From Deltaproteobacteria bacterium (GTDB lineage Bacteria; Desulfobacterota; Desulfuromonadia; Geobacterales; Geobacteraceae): a stretch of DNA of 32,303 nucleotides. Shown here one piece after another: positions 8,105-16,654 of the stretch. How positions within the stretch are numbered: the stretch's first letter is position 1; each line of letters starts with the position of its first letter. The DNA is taken from NCBI GenBank assembly GCA_009668975.1, contig SBEG01000036.1, positions 1-32,303 of the forward strand. The letters are read 5' to 3'. The notes beneath the pieces are model-generated. The model worked only from the letters and a program-made list of their open reading frames with translations. It did not search any database and was not told where the DNA came from. The translations under genes were made by a program, and so were the position numbers.

Positions 8105-8176
8105 GAAGCTTTTAGCTTCTCCTTTTGGTTCTTCCCCTGCAGATTTTTTCTCGATGAATCTGCAGGGGGTTTTTTT
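8105..8176 (+). ncRNA. Candidate short untranslated RNA or terminated leader
   Basis: The region between the promoter at 8071-8098 and the end of the terminator T-run at 8176 would give an RNA of about 70 nt. It contains a small 5' hairpin (GAAGC TTTTA GCTTC), then a pyrimidine-rich single-stranded stretch TCTCCTTTTGGTTCTTCC, then the strong terminator hairpin. The hairpin/pyrimidine stretch/terminator order resembles small regulatory RNAs. It could equally be an attenuated leader of the gene at 8277. No known RNA family is recognised. Confidence 0.35.
8134..8176 (+). terminator. Strong intrinsic terminator
   Basis: CCCCTGCAGATT (8134-8145) pairs exactly with AATCTGCAGGGG (8157-8168) around an 11-base loop, followed by G and seven T (8170-8176). 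This is a textbook Rho-independent terminator. It ends either the sulfite reductase-tautomerase transcript or the short RNA from the promoter at 8071. Confidence 0.9.
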
Positions 8177-8276
8177 ATCGCGAGTCCTCGTCATATCATG
8201 CGTACGTTCGCTACTTTGCACGCCGTCAAACGGGGCGGAGTTCCGAACAGCAAACTATCTGGTTTGAAAGGAACCT

Positions 8277-8765
8277 ATGCGTAGCTCATCAAAACCGGTC
8301 TATCCCGAGGAAGTACGACAGATGGCCATTGCCTCTTCCTGTCCCGCGCTCTATGATCTTCTGGAGTCGTGCAAGTCCCTGCTGCCTTTGTGCAGGGCAG
8401 ACACTCCGGAGAGCGATTCCATTATCCAGGCAGCAGAAAAGGCGATTCTTCGTGCGGAAAAAGAATTGAATCGGGGCTGGAAAAAGCATCCTCTGCAGAA
8501 GTCAGGTTTTTTCGGCAGGGTGGGAAATCACTATGACTTTGAAATTCATCTCGGCAAGATTCAGGAGCGCATGAAAATCTATCGTTGCGAAGGACGCGAC
8601 CGGGTGGGGCGTATGGTCATTGTCCGGATTGTGAAAGGTGAAGAACTTCCCTCCTTGGAACCGGGCGTGACGATTTTCTTCCGGGGCAAGGTTCGGGATC
8701 ATCGCCTGTTCCATCGTGAGCCGGTAACGTTTATCGATGCGACCTCGGGGGTTATTACGATATAA
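8277..8765 (+). CDS. Conserved-looking protein of unknown function
   Basis: This 162-residue protein is not recognised. The N-terminal half (1-75) is predicted helical, rich in Leu/Glu/Arg, with two cysteines in LLESCKSLLPLC. The C-terminal half (80-162) looks like a small beta-rich domain: charged strands RMKIYRCEG, RMVIVRIVKG and VTIFFRGKVRD, then VTFIDATSGVITI. There is no signal peptide or membrane segment. The start ATG has AAAGGAA 5-6 bases upstream. It is preceded by the strong terminator at 8134-8176 and followed by a weaker one at 8778, so it is probably monocistronic. Codon use looks like that of its neighbours, so it is likely real. Confidence 0.75.
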   Translation: MRSSSKPVYPEEVRQMAIASSCPALYDLLESCKSLLPLCRADTPESDSIIQAAEKAILRAEKELNRGWKKHPLQKSGFFGRVGNHYDFEIHLGKIQERMKIYRCEGRDRVGRMVIVRIVKGEELPSLEPGVTIFFRGKVRDHRLFHREPVTFIDATSGVITI

Positions 8766-8777
8766 AGTGACACGCAG

Positions 8778-8799
8778 GAAGCAATCGCAGCTTCTTTTT
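8778..8799 (+). terminator. Probable intrinsic terminator
   Basis: GAAGC (8778-8782), seven-base loop, GCTTC (8790-8794), then five T (8795-8799). It starts 12 bp after the stop of the unknown gene. The stem is short, so strength is uncertain. Confidence 0.5.
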
Positions 8800-9295
8800 C
8801 CTGTTTCAGAAATGAGCATTCACAGACCAGAACTATCACACCGTGCATCAGCTTGAAATCTTCCCATTATTCTCCTTGCTGAAGTGAAGATCGGTCAGGT
8901 AGCAGCCGATACTTGCTTCCGATCGACTTCCACTAATTCTCTCGCATAAACTTTCCTGGTCCTCGACCTCTTCCGGAAAATGGCAGGTTCAAGTTTGCAG
9001 AACGGCAAGCGCGGCATGGCATGCAGCTCTCCTGTTACGGGAAAGTCTTCGCGTAGGAGAAATTTATCGTGCTCTATTTCCCCCGGCAGGCGAAGAAAAG
9101 CAAGCTCGCTGGAACCGGTTTCGCCACAAGCCATTCAACGATGGAAATATTTATTCATAATTCAAGATAATCGGGTTTTTACCGAAAAGCAGAATATGGA
9201 GAATGCTGGCAGATTGAATTGCTTCTATAGTTTGGCACGATCGCAGTTTCTTCGCATCAGCTGCGCAGGTAAGACTTTAAATCAGGTGGTAGGCA
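8800..9295. other. Gene-free stretch upstream of the HD-GYP regulator
   Basis: About 500 bp with no convincing gene. Open frames of 79 codons (minus, 8895-9134) and 108 codons (plus, 8980-9306) exist, but neither has a ribosome site or a recognisable domain, and they overlap each other. The 3' part (9150-9295) is more AT-rich and should hold the promoter of the response-regulator gene; TATAGT at 9226-9231 is a possible -10 box without a clear -35. Confidence 0.6.
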
Positions 9296-10426
9296 ATGCT
9301 AAATAAAATAACCGTACTTGCAGTGGACGATATCGATTTGAACCTAAGAATAATTCAGGACGTGCTGAAGGAACTCGACGCTATCGAGATTCTCGAGGCA
9401 CGCAATGGCAAGGAAGCTTTGGGCTGTCTGGCCCAGAGGTCTGATGTGGATATCGTGCTCCTTGACCTGGAAATGCCGGTGATGAATGGCCACGAAACGC
9501 TGCGCTATCTGAAGTCCCATGAACGGTTTCGCGATATTCCGGTGATTGTTGTGACGTCCAAAAAATCAGAGGTGAAAAAAATCCTCGAAATGGGCGCCAA
9601 TGATTTTATGGCGAAACCCTTTGATTCTGGCGAGTTGAAACTGCGGGTAATGAATCACGTGCGGAGCAAAAAACTTAGTGACCTGACCCGTGATATGACC
9701 GGGGTTCTTGAAAGTGAAATCGTCAGGAAGACTGCCGCCCTCCAAAAAGCACTCTCTTTTTCCCGGGAAGCAGAGTTTGAGATATCGCTTCGTCTCGGCC
9801 GGGCTGCCGAATACCGCGATCTTGAGACAGGCATGCATATCCGCCGTATCAGTGAAATGTCAAAAGAGCTTGCTGTCCTGCGCGGTCTTCCCGCAGAGGA
9901 GTGTGAGATTATCCGCCACGCTTCACCTCTCCATGATGTGGGGAAAATCGGGATTCCGGACCGGATTCTTCTCAAGCCTGGGAAACTTGATGCAGAGGAA
10001 TTTCAGTTGATGCAGAGGCACGCGGCCATCGGCGGAAGAATTCTCGATAATGGTGAGAAATTCCCCGTGATCAGGGCAGGTAAAATCATTGCCCTCCAGC
10101 ATCATGAAAGATGGGATGGAAAGGGGTATCCACATGGCCTATCCGGCACTGACATTCATATCTACGGCCGTGTTGTGATGGTGGCGGACATCTTTGATGC
10201 CTTGACATCGGAAAGACCCTATAAAAAGCCTTTTCCGCTTGAAAAAGCTTTTGAGATAATGCGGGGTGACCGGGAAATTTTCTTTGATCCGGAACTTCTG
10301 GACCTGTTTTTGGATAATCGCGCCGAGTTTGTCCGCATCAAGGAAGAACTGAGGGAACCAATTGCGCAGGATGGCCGGCCTGATCATGATGATAAGCTGC
10401 TCTTTGCGGAATGCTTGGCCGGCTAA
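9296..10426 (+). CDS. Response regulator with HD-GYP domain (probable c-di-GMP phosphodiesterase)
   Basis: A two-component output protein of 376 residues. An N-terminal receiver domain (1-125) shows the acidic pair D11/D12, phosphoacceptor D57 in VLLDLEMP and K107 in AKPF. A coiled linker follows (about 130-165), then an HD-GYP domain (about 165-350). Its metal and catalytic motifs are intact: H181, H213-D214 (HDVGKIGIPD) and H269-H270-E271-x-x-D274-G-K-G-Y-P (275-279). Such RpfG-like proteins hydrolyse cyclic di-GMP to GMP. No cognate histidine kinase is encoded in the window, so the input is unknown. The ATG at 9296 has only weak GGTGGTAGG purines upstream. Confidence 0.95.
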   Translation: MLNKITVLAVDDIDLNLRIIQDVLKELDAIEILEARNGKEALGCLAQRSDVDIVLLDLEMPVMNGHETLRYLKSHERFRDIPVIVVTSKKSEVKKILEMGANDFMAKPFDSGELKLRVMNHVRSKKLSDLTRDMTGVLESEIVRKTAALQKALSFSREAEFEISLRLGRAAEYRDLETGMHIRRISEMSKELAVLRGLPAEECEIIRHASPLHDVGKIGIPDRILLKPGKLDAEEFQLMQRHAAIGGRILDNGEKFPVIRAGKIIALQHHERWDGKGYPHGLSGTDIHIYGRVVMVADIFDALTSERPYKKPFPLEKAFEIMRGDREIFFDPELLDLFLDNRAEFVRIKEELREPIAQDGRPDHDDKLLFAECLAG

Positions 10427-10495
10427 TTTCCCCAGTCAAAGGTTCTTCGTTCATTCACTTTTGCCCGCGTTCCTGTTTTGAAAGGCTCTCAACCC

Positions 10496-11680
10496 ATGAG
10501 CGGTTTCCGCCACAGATATGGCCTTTTTCTACTCCTCTGCTGCGTTGCTTTTGCCACTTTCTTCTGCTCCTATCTGCGTATTCCCGTGCTGCCGTTACTT
10601 GCCGTCTCGCTGGGCGCCGGACCGGCCCAGGTCGGCATCATCAACGGAACCTTCATGCTGGCGACCGGAATCCTCTCCATTCCTGCCGGTTTGCTGGCAG
10701 ACAGGATCGGGCCGCGCATTCCGGCGGTCGGGGGAATTCTCGCGGCAGCGCTATCCTCTTTCCTCGTGACACAATGCACGACACCGGGCCAGATGGCGGC
10801 AGCCTACCTGCTTTTCGGAGTTGGGCTGGCAGCCTTTATCCCGAGCATGCTTTCCCAGGTTGCGGACAGTTTTCCGGTGGAGAAGCTCGGGCAGGCCTAC
10901 GGCTGGTACAGCACCGCCATGTATGTCGCCATCACCCTGGGGCCGGCCACCGGCGGCTACCTGGGTAAACATCTCGGCCTTCGTCAGGTGTTCTACCTGT
11001 CGGCGGGACTGCTTTTGCTGGTCGCGCTTCTTGCGCTGGTATTCCTGCCACGCTCATCGTCCTTAAGGAAAAGAGAGCCTCAGGCGGTCATTGCCGCGAG
11101 TCTTTCCCTGTTCCGCAACCGGGCGCTGGTGGCCTGTCTGCTGGTTACCTGGGGGGCGGCCATGGGCTTCGGCATCTTTGTCTCCTTTTTTCCCCTCTAT
11201 GCTTCGGGTGCCGGTCTGGATCCGGCCCAGGTCGGGCTGATTTTTGCCGCGCAGGCCATTACCAATGTCTTCAGCCGGATTCCGGTCGGAATCGCCGCGG
11301 ACCGCTTCGATCGGCGCTGGATTGTTGTCGCCGGTATCCTCTTTTTTGCTGCCGGACTGGCCCTGCTGGGACTGTTCCGGCAAACGGCAAGCCTGTCGTT
11401 GTGTGCCGTGGTCTTGGGTATCGGCATGGCTTTTACCTTTACCGCTGTCGGTGCCCTGATTGCCGAAGCGGTTCCGCCACTGCAGCGGGGGCTGGCCATG
11501 GGGATGTATAACAGTTCGGTCTATCTGGCCATGATGGCCGGATCGACAATCTTCGGGCTGTGCATCAGTGTTGTCGGATATCCGGCCGGATTCGGTCTGG
11601 GCAGCATTGCCGCCATGGCCGGACTCGTCGTGTTTCTGCTGGTTTTGCGGCAGCGTCCCCAACCCATGCATGGTGCGTAA
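10496..11680 (+). CDS. MFS transporter, 12 transmembrane segments
   Basis: A major facilitator superfamily permease of 394 residues from the ATG at 10496, preferred over the TTG at 10478 because GAAAGG sits 10 bases ahead of the ATG. The motif-A loop between helices 2 and 3 is GLLADRIGPR (65-74), and the matching loop in the second half is GIAADRFDRR. Twelve hydrophobic helices with a central charged loop (RSSSLRKREPQ) can be counted. The pattern suggests a drug-efflux or sugar-type exporter, but the substrate is not readable. It starts 69 bp after the HD-GYP gene on the same strand and is convergent with the following gene, with only 10 bp between them. Confidence 0.9.
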   Translation: MSGFRHRYGLFLLLCCVAFATFFCSYLRIPVLPLLAVSLGAGPAQVGIINGTFMLATGILSIPAGLLADRIGPRIPAVGGILAAALSSFLVTQCTTPGQMAAAYLLFGVGLAAFIPSMLSQVADSFPVEKLGQAYGWYSTAMYVAITLGPATGGYLGKHLGLRQVFYLSAGLLLLVALLALVFLPRSSSLRKREPQAVIAASLSLFRNRALVACLLVTWGAAMGFGIFVSFFPLYASGAGLDPAQVGLIFAAQAITNVFSRIPVGIAADRFDRRWIVVAGILFFAAGLALLGLFRQTASLSLCAVVLGIGMAFTFTAVGALIAEAVPPLQRGLAMGMYNSSVYLAMMAGSTIFGLCISVVGYPAGFGLGSIAAMAGLVVFLLVLRQRPQPMHGA

Positions 11681-11690
11681 TGATTTCCTG

Positions 11691-12161
11691 TCAGGACAAT
11701 TCCTGGGAATAACGCACGTCGATTATTTCCAGCACTTCCTTCTGGACCAGGTCAAGCAGGTACGAAACCATGGTGGGGTCGAGAATGCCGCTGGGGCCGA
11801 GGATATGGCAGAGTTGGTAGTAGGTGCTTCCTTCGTTGACGAGAATTCTGCCGTAGAACGGTTCTTCCCGGAGATAGAGATTGTAGGAGATTTCGGCGAC
11901 ATTCGCCAGAATCTCCAGGTCATCGGGGCACTCAATTTGTAGGTCGACCATGAAAAAGAGGCTGTTGTTACTGTACAGGACCCCTGTGGTAAGATCCTGC
12001 TCATTCTCGTCGACATCCACAAAAATGGTGTAATTGAGGAAATGTGCATCAATTTCCCTGGCCTGGATATACCTATTGGAGAGCTCTTCCCTGACCAACG
12101 TCAGGGGGCTTTTGCCGATTCCATCCCACGCGTAGGGCATTCGGTTGCGGTATCCTTTCAT
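11691..12161 (-). CDS. Protein of unknown function (acidic, alpha/beta)
   Basis: This 156-residue acidic protein is not recognised with confidence. Predicted strands (YTIFVDVDENEQ, SLFFMVDLQIE, GRILVNEGSTYYQ) alternate with helices (DLEILANVAEISYNLYL, TMVSYLLDLVQKEVLEII). The layout recalls YbjN-like or secretion-chaperone-like folds, but that is a weak guess. It has no signal peptide, membrane segment or cysteine cluster. The ATG at 12161 gives MKGYRNRMPYAW. It is convergent with the MFS gene and divergent from the MBL-fold gene. Confidence 0.7.
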   Translation of the reverse strand: MKGYRNRMPYAWDGIGKSPLTLVREELSNRYIQAREIDAHFLNYTIFVDVDENEQDLTTGVLYSNNSLFFMVDLQIECPDDLEILANVAEISYNLYLREEPFYGRILVNEGSTYYQLCHILGPSGILDPTMVSYLLDLVQKEVLEIIDVRYSQELS

Positions 12162-12297
12162 GCTGAGCTGTGTCTCAAGTGATTTGCCGTAATTACATAA
12201 TCAATATGGAGGTTTTACGAGGGAAAGCATGATTGCAATTATAGAAGATCGATACTGAAAAGCTATCGGAATTTGCTGACTTGATTTCGGAGAGTCC

Positions 12298-12927
12298 ATG
12301 ATTATCGAAACAATCCCGGTCGGGCCGTTAAAGGTCAACTGCTATCTGATCGGTTGTGAGAAAACAGGTGAGGCCGCGGTTATCGACGCAGGTGGGGATG
12401 CGGAACTTATTCTGGACAGAGCGAACTGGTATGGTTTAACAATTCGATACCTTCTCAACACCCATGGGCACTTTGACCACGTCAGCGCTATCCGGGCAAT
12501 CCGCGAAGCGACCGGCGCGGAATTCCGCATCCACCAGCATGAGGTCTATTTTTCCTCTTCAGCGGCTGCGGCAGCCAGAGACTTCGGCGTTGAAGCGGAA
12601 GACTCTCCTGAGCCGGATTGTTTTCTGACAGACGGTATGCGGATCGCGATTGGCAGCTATCTGCTGCAGGTGCTTCATACTCCGGGTCACTCATTGGGGG
12701 GCTGCTGCTTCTGGTGCGAGAGTGAGGGGGTTGTGTTTACGGGAGACACCCTTTTTAACGGCGCCATCGGTCGGGTGGATCTGCCGGGTGGTTCTCTGCA
12801 CTCCCTGCACCGTTCCATCAGGGAGCGTCTCTATGTGCTGGACGACAGTACGCGGGTTTTTCCCGGCCATGGGAAGCCCACCACTATTGGTCGTGAGCGG
12901 CTCAACAATCCTCATGTGCCCCGGTGA
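12298..12927 (+). CDS. MBL-fold metallo-hydrolase (glyoxalase II-like)
   Basis: A 209-residue metallo-beta-lactamase-fold hydrolase of the YcbL/GloB-like group. The zinc-binding motif is THGHFDH (55-61), followed by HTPGHS with H131, FTGDTLF with D150 and FPGHG with H191, so all metal ligands are present. Members hydrolyse thioesters such as S-lactoylglutathione or have unknown substrates. The protein is shorter than true GloB (about 250) and lacks its C-terminal glutathione-binding helices, so glutathione is not a safe prediction. The ATG follows CGGAGAG. It is convergent with the DUF3108 gene. Confidence 0.9.
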   Translation: MIIETIPVGPLKVNCYLIGCEKTGEAAVIDAGGDAELILDRANWYGLTIRYLLNTHGHFDHVSAIRAIREATGAEFRIHQHEVYFSSSAAAAARDFGVEAEDSPEPDCFLTDGMRIAIGSYLLQVLHTPGHSLGGCCFWCESEGVVFTGDTLFNGAIGRVDLPGGSLHSLHRSIRERLYVLDDSTRVFPGHGKPTTIGRERLNNPHVPR

Positions 12928-12968
12928 TGATTAGGGAGAGGTTTGCTTCCGTCTCCGAAGGATACTTT

Positions 12969-14207
12969 CTATCGTCTGTGGTCAGGCGAAAACCCCGGTA
13001 CATTCTTTTCCGTTACGTTTTCCTCCTCCTCACTTTCCACTGCTATCAGTTCGGCGGTCACTTTTCCTAAACTGATGAAGGTTTCCAGACGCACCGGCAC
13101 GTGAAATTGGTCATCAGTCAGCCAGATCATAATGTCGCCGGTCCGGCGGAAAAAGCCTGCTGTTTTAAAGAGCGGATGGAGCACCAGGGCATCCACCTCA
13201 TCGCCTCCCGGCAGGCTGATGCGATCTTTACGCAGCACTTCAACCGTGGTGGGCGAATATTCATTGCTGTCAAAGAGGTGGAGTTCAACGGAATTGCCGA
13301 CCTCAAGGATTCGATTCCGGAGAAAGTAGAAACCGGAGACGGCATCCATCACGTCATCAACTGGCAGGGGTACATAATTATAGCTGTTAGCCAATCGGTC
13401 CACCCAGAAGGCTTTATGTTCCCGCAGCATCAGCGTGAAGCCGAAGTCACTCCGATAGTTTCCTTCACTTTGCCTGACTCTCGTCAGAAGATAATTCCCC
13501 TTTATCATCCGTGTTTCGACCCGATCATCAACCGGATAGACCGCTGAGAAAACCGTGTTGGACGATATAGTAATCGATACGCGAAACTCACCGTTGCTGT
13601 TGGTCGCTTCCATGACAGCAGTTCCCACCGGGATTTTGAGCAGGCTGATCCGGTAGGTCAGTTTTTCTTTCTTTGTGACAATAAACTCCTCGGTATCTCG
13701 CACGGGGCCCTTGTAGCGTTCATAGTCAATGGCAAGAGGGATGTGACTATACGAATAGTTTATTCTCTTTCCATTATCTGGCTCAGAGATTTCCAGCGTC
13801 TCCCGAGATGCAGTAGGGTTTTGATCGCCAGGTGTCATAACAGGTTTTTGCTCAAGGGCATGATTCTGCGATTGTCTGAAATTTTTGGGTGATCCAACCA
13901 GAGGAGCTAAATTATCGGATGTCCCCTTCTTTTCGCTAAGGGGCGGAGATTTCTGGTCCGGTTTCGTTGAGATCAGTCCTGGCTTTCCAGCTGTGATTGA
14001 TGGAGTTTCAACGGCACTATTGAGGGAGATAAATACTGCGGAAATGGGCTGGACCGGAGCACTGAACGAAAGTGGGCCGGTCACCGCCAGGATGTAGATG
14101 GCAAAGAGGTGGGCCAGAAATGAAACCAGGATAAAGACTGCAATTGAATATTTCTTACTCGGATAATTCTTCATTTCACGTTTTAGGGGATTATTTTTCC
14201 CGGTCAT
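12969..14207 (-). CDS. DUF3108 domain protein with TonB-like N-terminal anchor
   Basis: A 412-residue inner-membrane-anchored periplasmic protein. One transmembrane helix (about 21-42) lies near the N-terminus and contains S29-X3-H33-X6-L40, the spacing of the S16/H20/L27 residues in the TonB helix that contacts ExbB/ExbD. A Pro/Ser/Lys-rich linker follows (about 50-150), as in TonB. The rest (about 155-395) is a DUF3108 domain: KLTYRISLLKIPVGTA, DDRVETRMI, GFYFLRNRILEVG and MIWLTDDQFHVPVRLE. DUF3108 proteins are periplasmic, beta-rich and of unknown function. GGAAG 7 bases upstream supports the ATG at 14207. The gene follows the cytochrome cluster on the same strand, but a strong terminator separates them. 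Confidence 0.82.
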   Translation of the reverse strand: MTGKNNPLKREMKNYPSKKYSIAVFILVSFLAHLFAIYILAVTGPLSFSAPVQPISAVFISLNSAVETPSITAGKPGLISTKPDQKSPPLSEKKGTSDNLAPLVGSPKNFRQSQNHALEQKPVMTPGDQNPTASRETLEISEPDNGKRINYSYSHIPLAIDYERYKGPVRDTEEFIVTKKEKLTYRISLLKIPVGTAVMEATNSNGEFRVSITISSNTVFSAVYPVDDRVETRMIKGNYLLTRVRQSEGNYRSDFGFTLMLREHKAFWVDRLANSYNYVPLPVDDVMDAVSGFYFLRNRILEVGNSVELHLFDSNEYSPTTVEVLRKDRISLPGGDEVDALVLHPLFKTAGFFRRTGDIMIWLTDDQFHVPVRLETFISLGKVTAELIAVESEEEENVTEKNVPGFSPDHRR

Positions 14208-14260
14208 TCAGCGACTTCCAGTCAACAACCGGAAAGACCTAATTGTATCATGCATAGATA

Positions 14261-14295
14261 AAAAGCCCCCACTTCTTCTAGAAGTGGGGGCTTTT
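14261..14295. terminator. Bidirectional intrinsic terminator after the cytochrome gene
   Basis: AAAAGCCCCCACTTC (14261-14275) and GAAGTGGGGGCTTTT (14281-14295) are a perfect 15-bp inverted repeat around a 5-base loop, with A-run and T-run on either side. On the minus strand the hairpin ends in CTTTTTATC, so it would stop transcription of the porin-cytochrome operon before the DUF3108 gene. Confidence 0.93.
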
Positions 14296-14377
14296 CCCGT
14301 GAAAAAATTTCCAGATCTGAATAATTGCGGGGGAAAAGCCGGGCCAGATAAGGCCCGGCTTCCTTTGCAGTGTCCGT

Positions 14378-16621
14378 TTACGGACGGGTTGCGACACCGG
14401 TTATCGGGTCGGCTCCTAACCATAAGGCGGCCTCGGGGTATGCACTGAGGGTCGCGGCGGTTAGGGTAATGGTGTTGTTGATCGCACCATCCAACATCCA
14501 GTCGATGGAGTCGAAAACAAGGCGTTTGATATAGAATCTGTTGTGCACATAGGCACATGGCTCTTCGCCATCTCTCGCCGCAACAACGGTAGCCCCGAAA
14601 GTTCCGCCAAGAGTGCCGCCGATTTTTCCGTTCTGATAGGCACGGTAGGCATTTTCAGGCGCTGTTGCAAATGTAGAAATAATATTTGCATTCAGATAGT
14701 TTGTGTAACCAGTAACGTTTTGCAGATAGTTGTTCAGAATGGTTGATGCCTGATGGAAGCCGTTCCTTTCTTCTTCCATCACAGCAGGCGTGATTTCGAA
14801 TGAACCACCAGGTGTATGGCAGGTATTGCAGAGCGCCTGGTTATTGATGGCAGTAATTACGTCGCCACTTTCGGTAAGTGCTGCGAATGTATGACTTGGT
14901 TTGCCATCAGAGGCTGCCGGTCCCATATGGCAGGAGGCACATGGTCCCGCAGCATTTGCTCCGATCTCATCATGGGCAAAGAATGCCGGATTGGCATAGC
15001 TCTGGCCAGGATATTCGAAGCCGATATGGGTCTTTTCACTGTAAAGGAAACCGGCAGTTGGTGCATGGTGGCCGTTGAAGCGGCTGCTCGGAGTGAGAAT
15101 CGCTTCACCAGCACTTCCACGCCCGCCGTGACATACGATACAGGCTGAGGAATTACCAGCATTTGTTATCACAATCGGATTATCGCTCGGGTCGGTGAAG
15201 GTGAAGATCGCCTGGCTGGTGTTGCGCAGGGCACCTGTTCCAGCGTTGCTGTGACAGCCCCAGCAGTAAAGAAGCTCATTCTGTGGTGATCCACCGGATG
15301 CACTCCAACCTGAAAGATGAGTGAAGCTGTTGTTTGCACCTGTTGCGTCGTAACCGGTCAGGTCAGGTGTTTGTTGAATCAGGTAATTAGAGATGCCGGT
15401 TGACGTATGACATGCCTGGCATGATCCGCGGCTGGCGGTGTCGTCCCAGTTGTAGTGTACCCAGCCCGGTCCTCCGATATCGGCGTCATCGATCGATCCG
15501 GCATTCATTGCCAATGCAACCGCTGCTGCTGAATCGGCCATTCCGGCGGTGGCGGTGTACTTGGCAGCCAGAACACGGCCGGCGTGGGCAGATTGGGCCC
15601 AGTCTTTGTGAATGGTATTAGTTGTAGAGCCAGGATTGGTTTCGGTCATTGCCTCATGACCGTGGCAGTCGTAGCACGCGGTGGCCCTTGAACTTCTTAC
15701 CACGTAACCTTCTACTACATTGGAGGCAAGCCCCACACCCGTGTTCGGATTGTCATAGTGGGTGCTTGCGATGAAACGGTACCACTCGTCAGAATGACGC
15801 CCTACCACGCTCTCGGTGACAACTCCGCCGGTGAGCGTGCTGCCGTCAACCAGAAGTGTTCCTGCATTGTTGGTCAAGGTATGGCAGCTTGTACAAAGGT
15901 CGTATTGATCAATTCTGCCATTGGCATTGGGGTCCCAGCGGACGACATTACCGGATACCGTATCCGTGGTCTGTACTGTGCGCAGAGCACCACCATGCTG
16001 GTGACAGGTTTCGCAATTGATGGCGGTGAAGGCCGTTGTCACAGTCGGAGGGCCAAATGCCGCGTTGTCGAGGACCGCACTGCCACCGGTGAAGCCGGTT
16101 GTGTTGGAGACTATCGCTCCCTCGCTGGTATGGCAGCGGATACAGAGGCCGTTTGTGAAGAGTCTCATGTTTGCATGATTGGAAGCCGCGAAATCGGTAG
16201 CATTGCTTGCGGGTGCTACCGTTGCCACGCCATTGACGGTCAGTGTCTGAACGCCGTCATGACAGGTTGCGCAGCGCGCTGCTTTCTCCGCCGGGGTGGA
16301 GCCTACCAGCGCGAACGGAATGGGACCTACGCCGTTGTGTCCCGCCCCACCACCATGACAGCTCTCGCAGCCGAGGCCGCTGACGTTATGGGGTGACGAT
16401 AGCTGGTACTGGTCGATAATGAATTCCTGGGTCAGTGCCTCCCTAACTGAACTGTGGCACTGCCTGCAGGTGCTGTCGCCAACAGTCGCGACTCCACCAA
16501 ACAAGGGTGAGCCTTCAATGCCGGATCTTCCCTCTCTGTTGCCGGACCCGCAGCCGGTAAAGGCTATCGCTACTAGCGACAAGGCGAGCGTGGCGAAAAT
16601 ACGCTTTGATATCCTGCTCAT
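14378..16621 (-). CDS. omcB: Dodecaheme outer-membrane lipoprotein c-type cytochrome (OmcB/OmcC homologue)
   Basis: The terminal cytochrome of a porin-cytochrome conduit that passes electrons to extracellular acceptors. The 747 residues start with a lipoprotein signal ending IAFTGC, so C24 should be lipidated. Twelve CXXCH heme sites begin at C52, C85, C117, C160, C203, C243, C316, C401, C453, C494, C561 and C598. From my knowledge of Geobacter sulfurreducens OmcB (about 744 residues, 12 hemes), long stretches agree, including GLGCESCHGGGAGHNGVGPI, GGALRT, DLCTSCH, QNELLYCWGCH and the C-terminal AHNRFYIKRL-like segment (here VHNRFYIKRLVFDSIDW). It is the last gene of omb-oma-omc, ending at a strong terminator. 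The symbol denotes family, not proven orthology to OmcB rather than OmcC. Confidence 0.93.
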   Translation of the reverse strand: MSRISKRIFATLALSLVAIAFTGCGSGNREGRSGIEGSPLFGGVATVGDSTCRQCHSSVREALTQEFIIDQYQLSSPHNVSGLGCESCHGGGAGHNGVGPIPFALVGSTPAEKAARCATCHDGVQTLTVNGVATVAPASNATDFAASNHANMRLFTNGLCIRCHTSEGAIVSNTTGFTGGSAVLDNAAFGPPTVTTAFTAINCETCHQHGGALRTVQTTDTVSGNVVRWDPNANGRIDQYDLCTSCHTLTNNAGTLLVDGSTLTGGVVTESVVGRHSDEWYRFIASTHYDNPNTGVGLASNVVEGYVVRSSRATACYDCHGHEAMTETNPGSTTNTIHKDWAQSAHAGRVLAAKYTATAGMADSAAAVALAMNAGSIDDADIGGPGWVHYNWDDTASRGSCQACHTSTGISNYLIQQTPDLTGYDATGANNSFTHLSGWSASGGSPQNELLYCWGCHSNAGTGALRNTSQAIFTFTDPSDNPIVITNAGNSSACIVCHGGRGSAGEAILTPSSRFNGHHAPTAGFLYSEKTHIGFEYPGQSYANPAFFAHDEIGANAAGPCASCHMGPAASDGKPSHTFAALTESGDVITAINNQALCNTCHTPGGSFEITPAVMEEERNGFHQASTILNNYLQNVTGYTNYLNANIISTFATAPENAYRAYQNGKIGGTLGGTFGATVVAARDGEEPCAYVHNRFYIKRLVFDSIDWMLDGAINNTITLTAATLSAYPEAALWLGADPITGVATRP

Positions 16622-16654
16622 GCTGTCTCCTCCTTCATTCCTGTGGCGTGTCGG

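Noticed and set aside
8895..9134. 79-codon open frame on the minus strand in the gene-free region
   Set aside because: No ribosome site, no recognisable domain, overlapped by a 108-codon frame on the other strand; could be a decayed gene but nothing supports that directly.
9232..9247. Possible sigma-54 promoter (TGGCACG) upstream of the HD-GYP gene
   Set aside because: The -24 half fits, but the -12 half reads CAGT where TTGC is needed at the required spacing.
15758..16396. 212-codon open frame on the plus strand opposite the dodecaheme cytochrome
   Set aside because: It is the antisense of a gene with twelve heme motifs and has no motif or ribosome site of its own.
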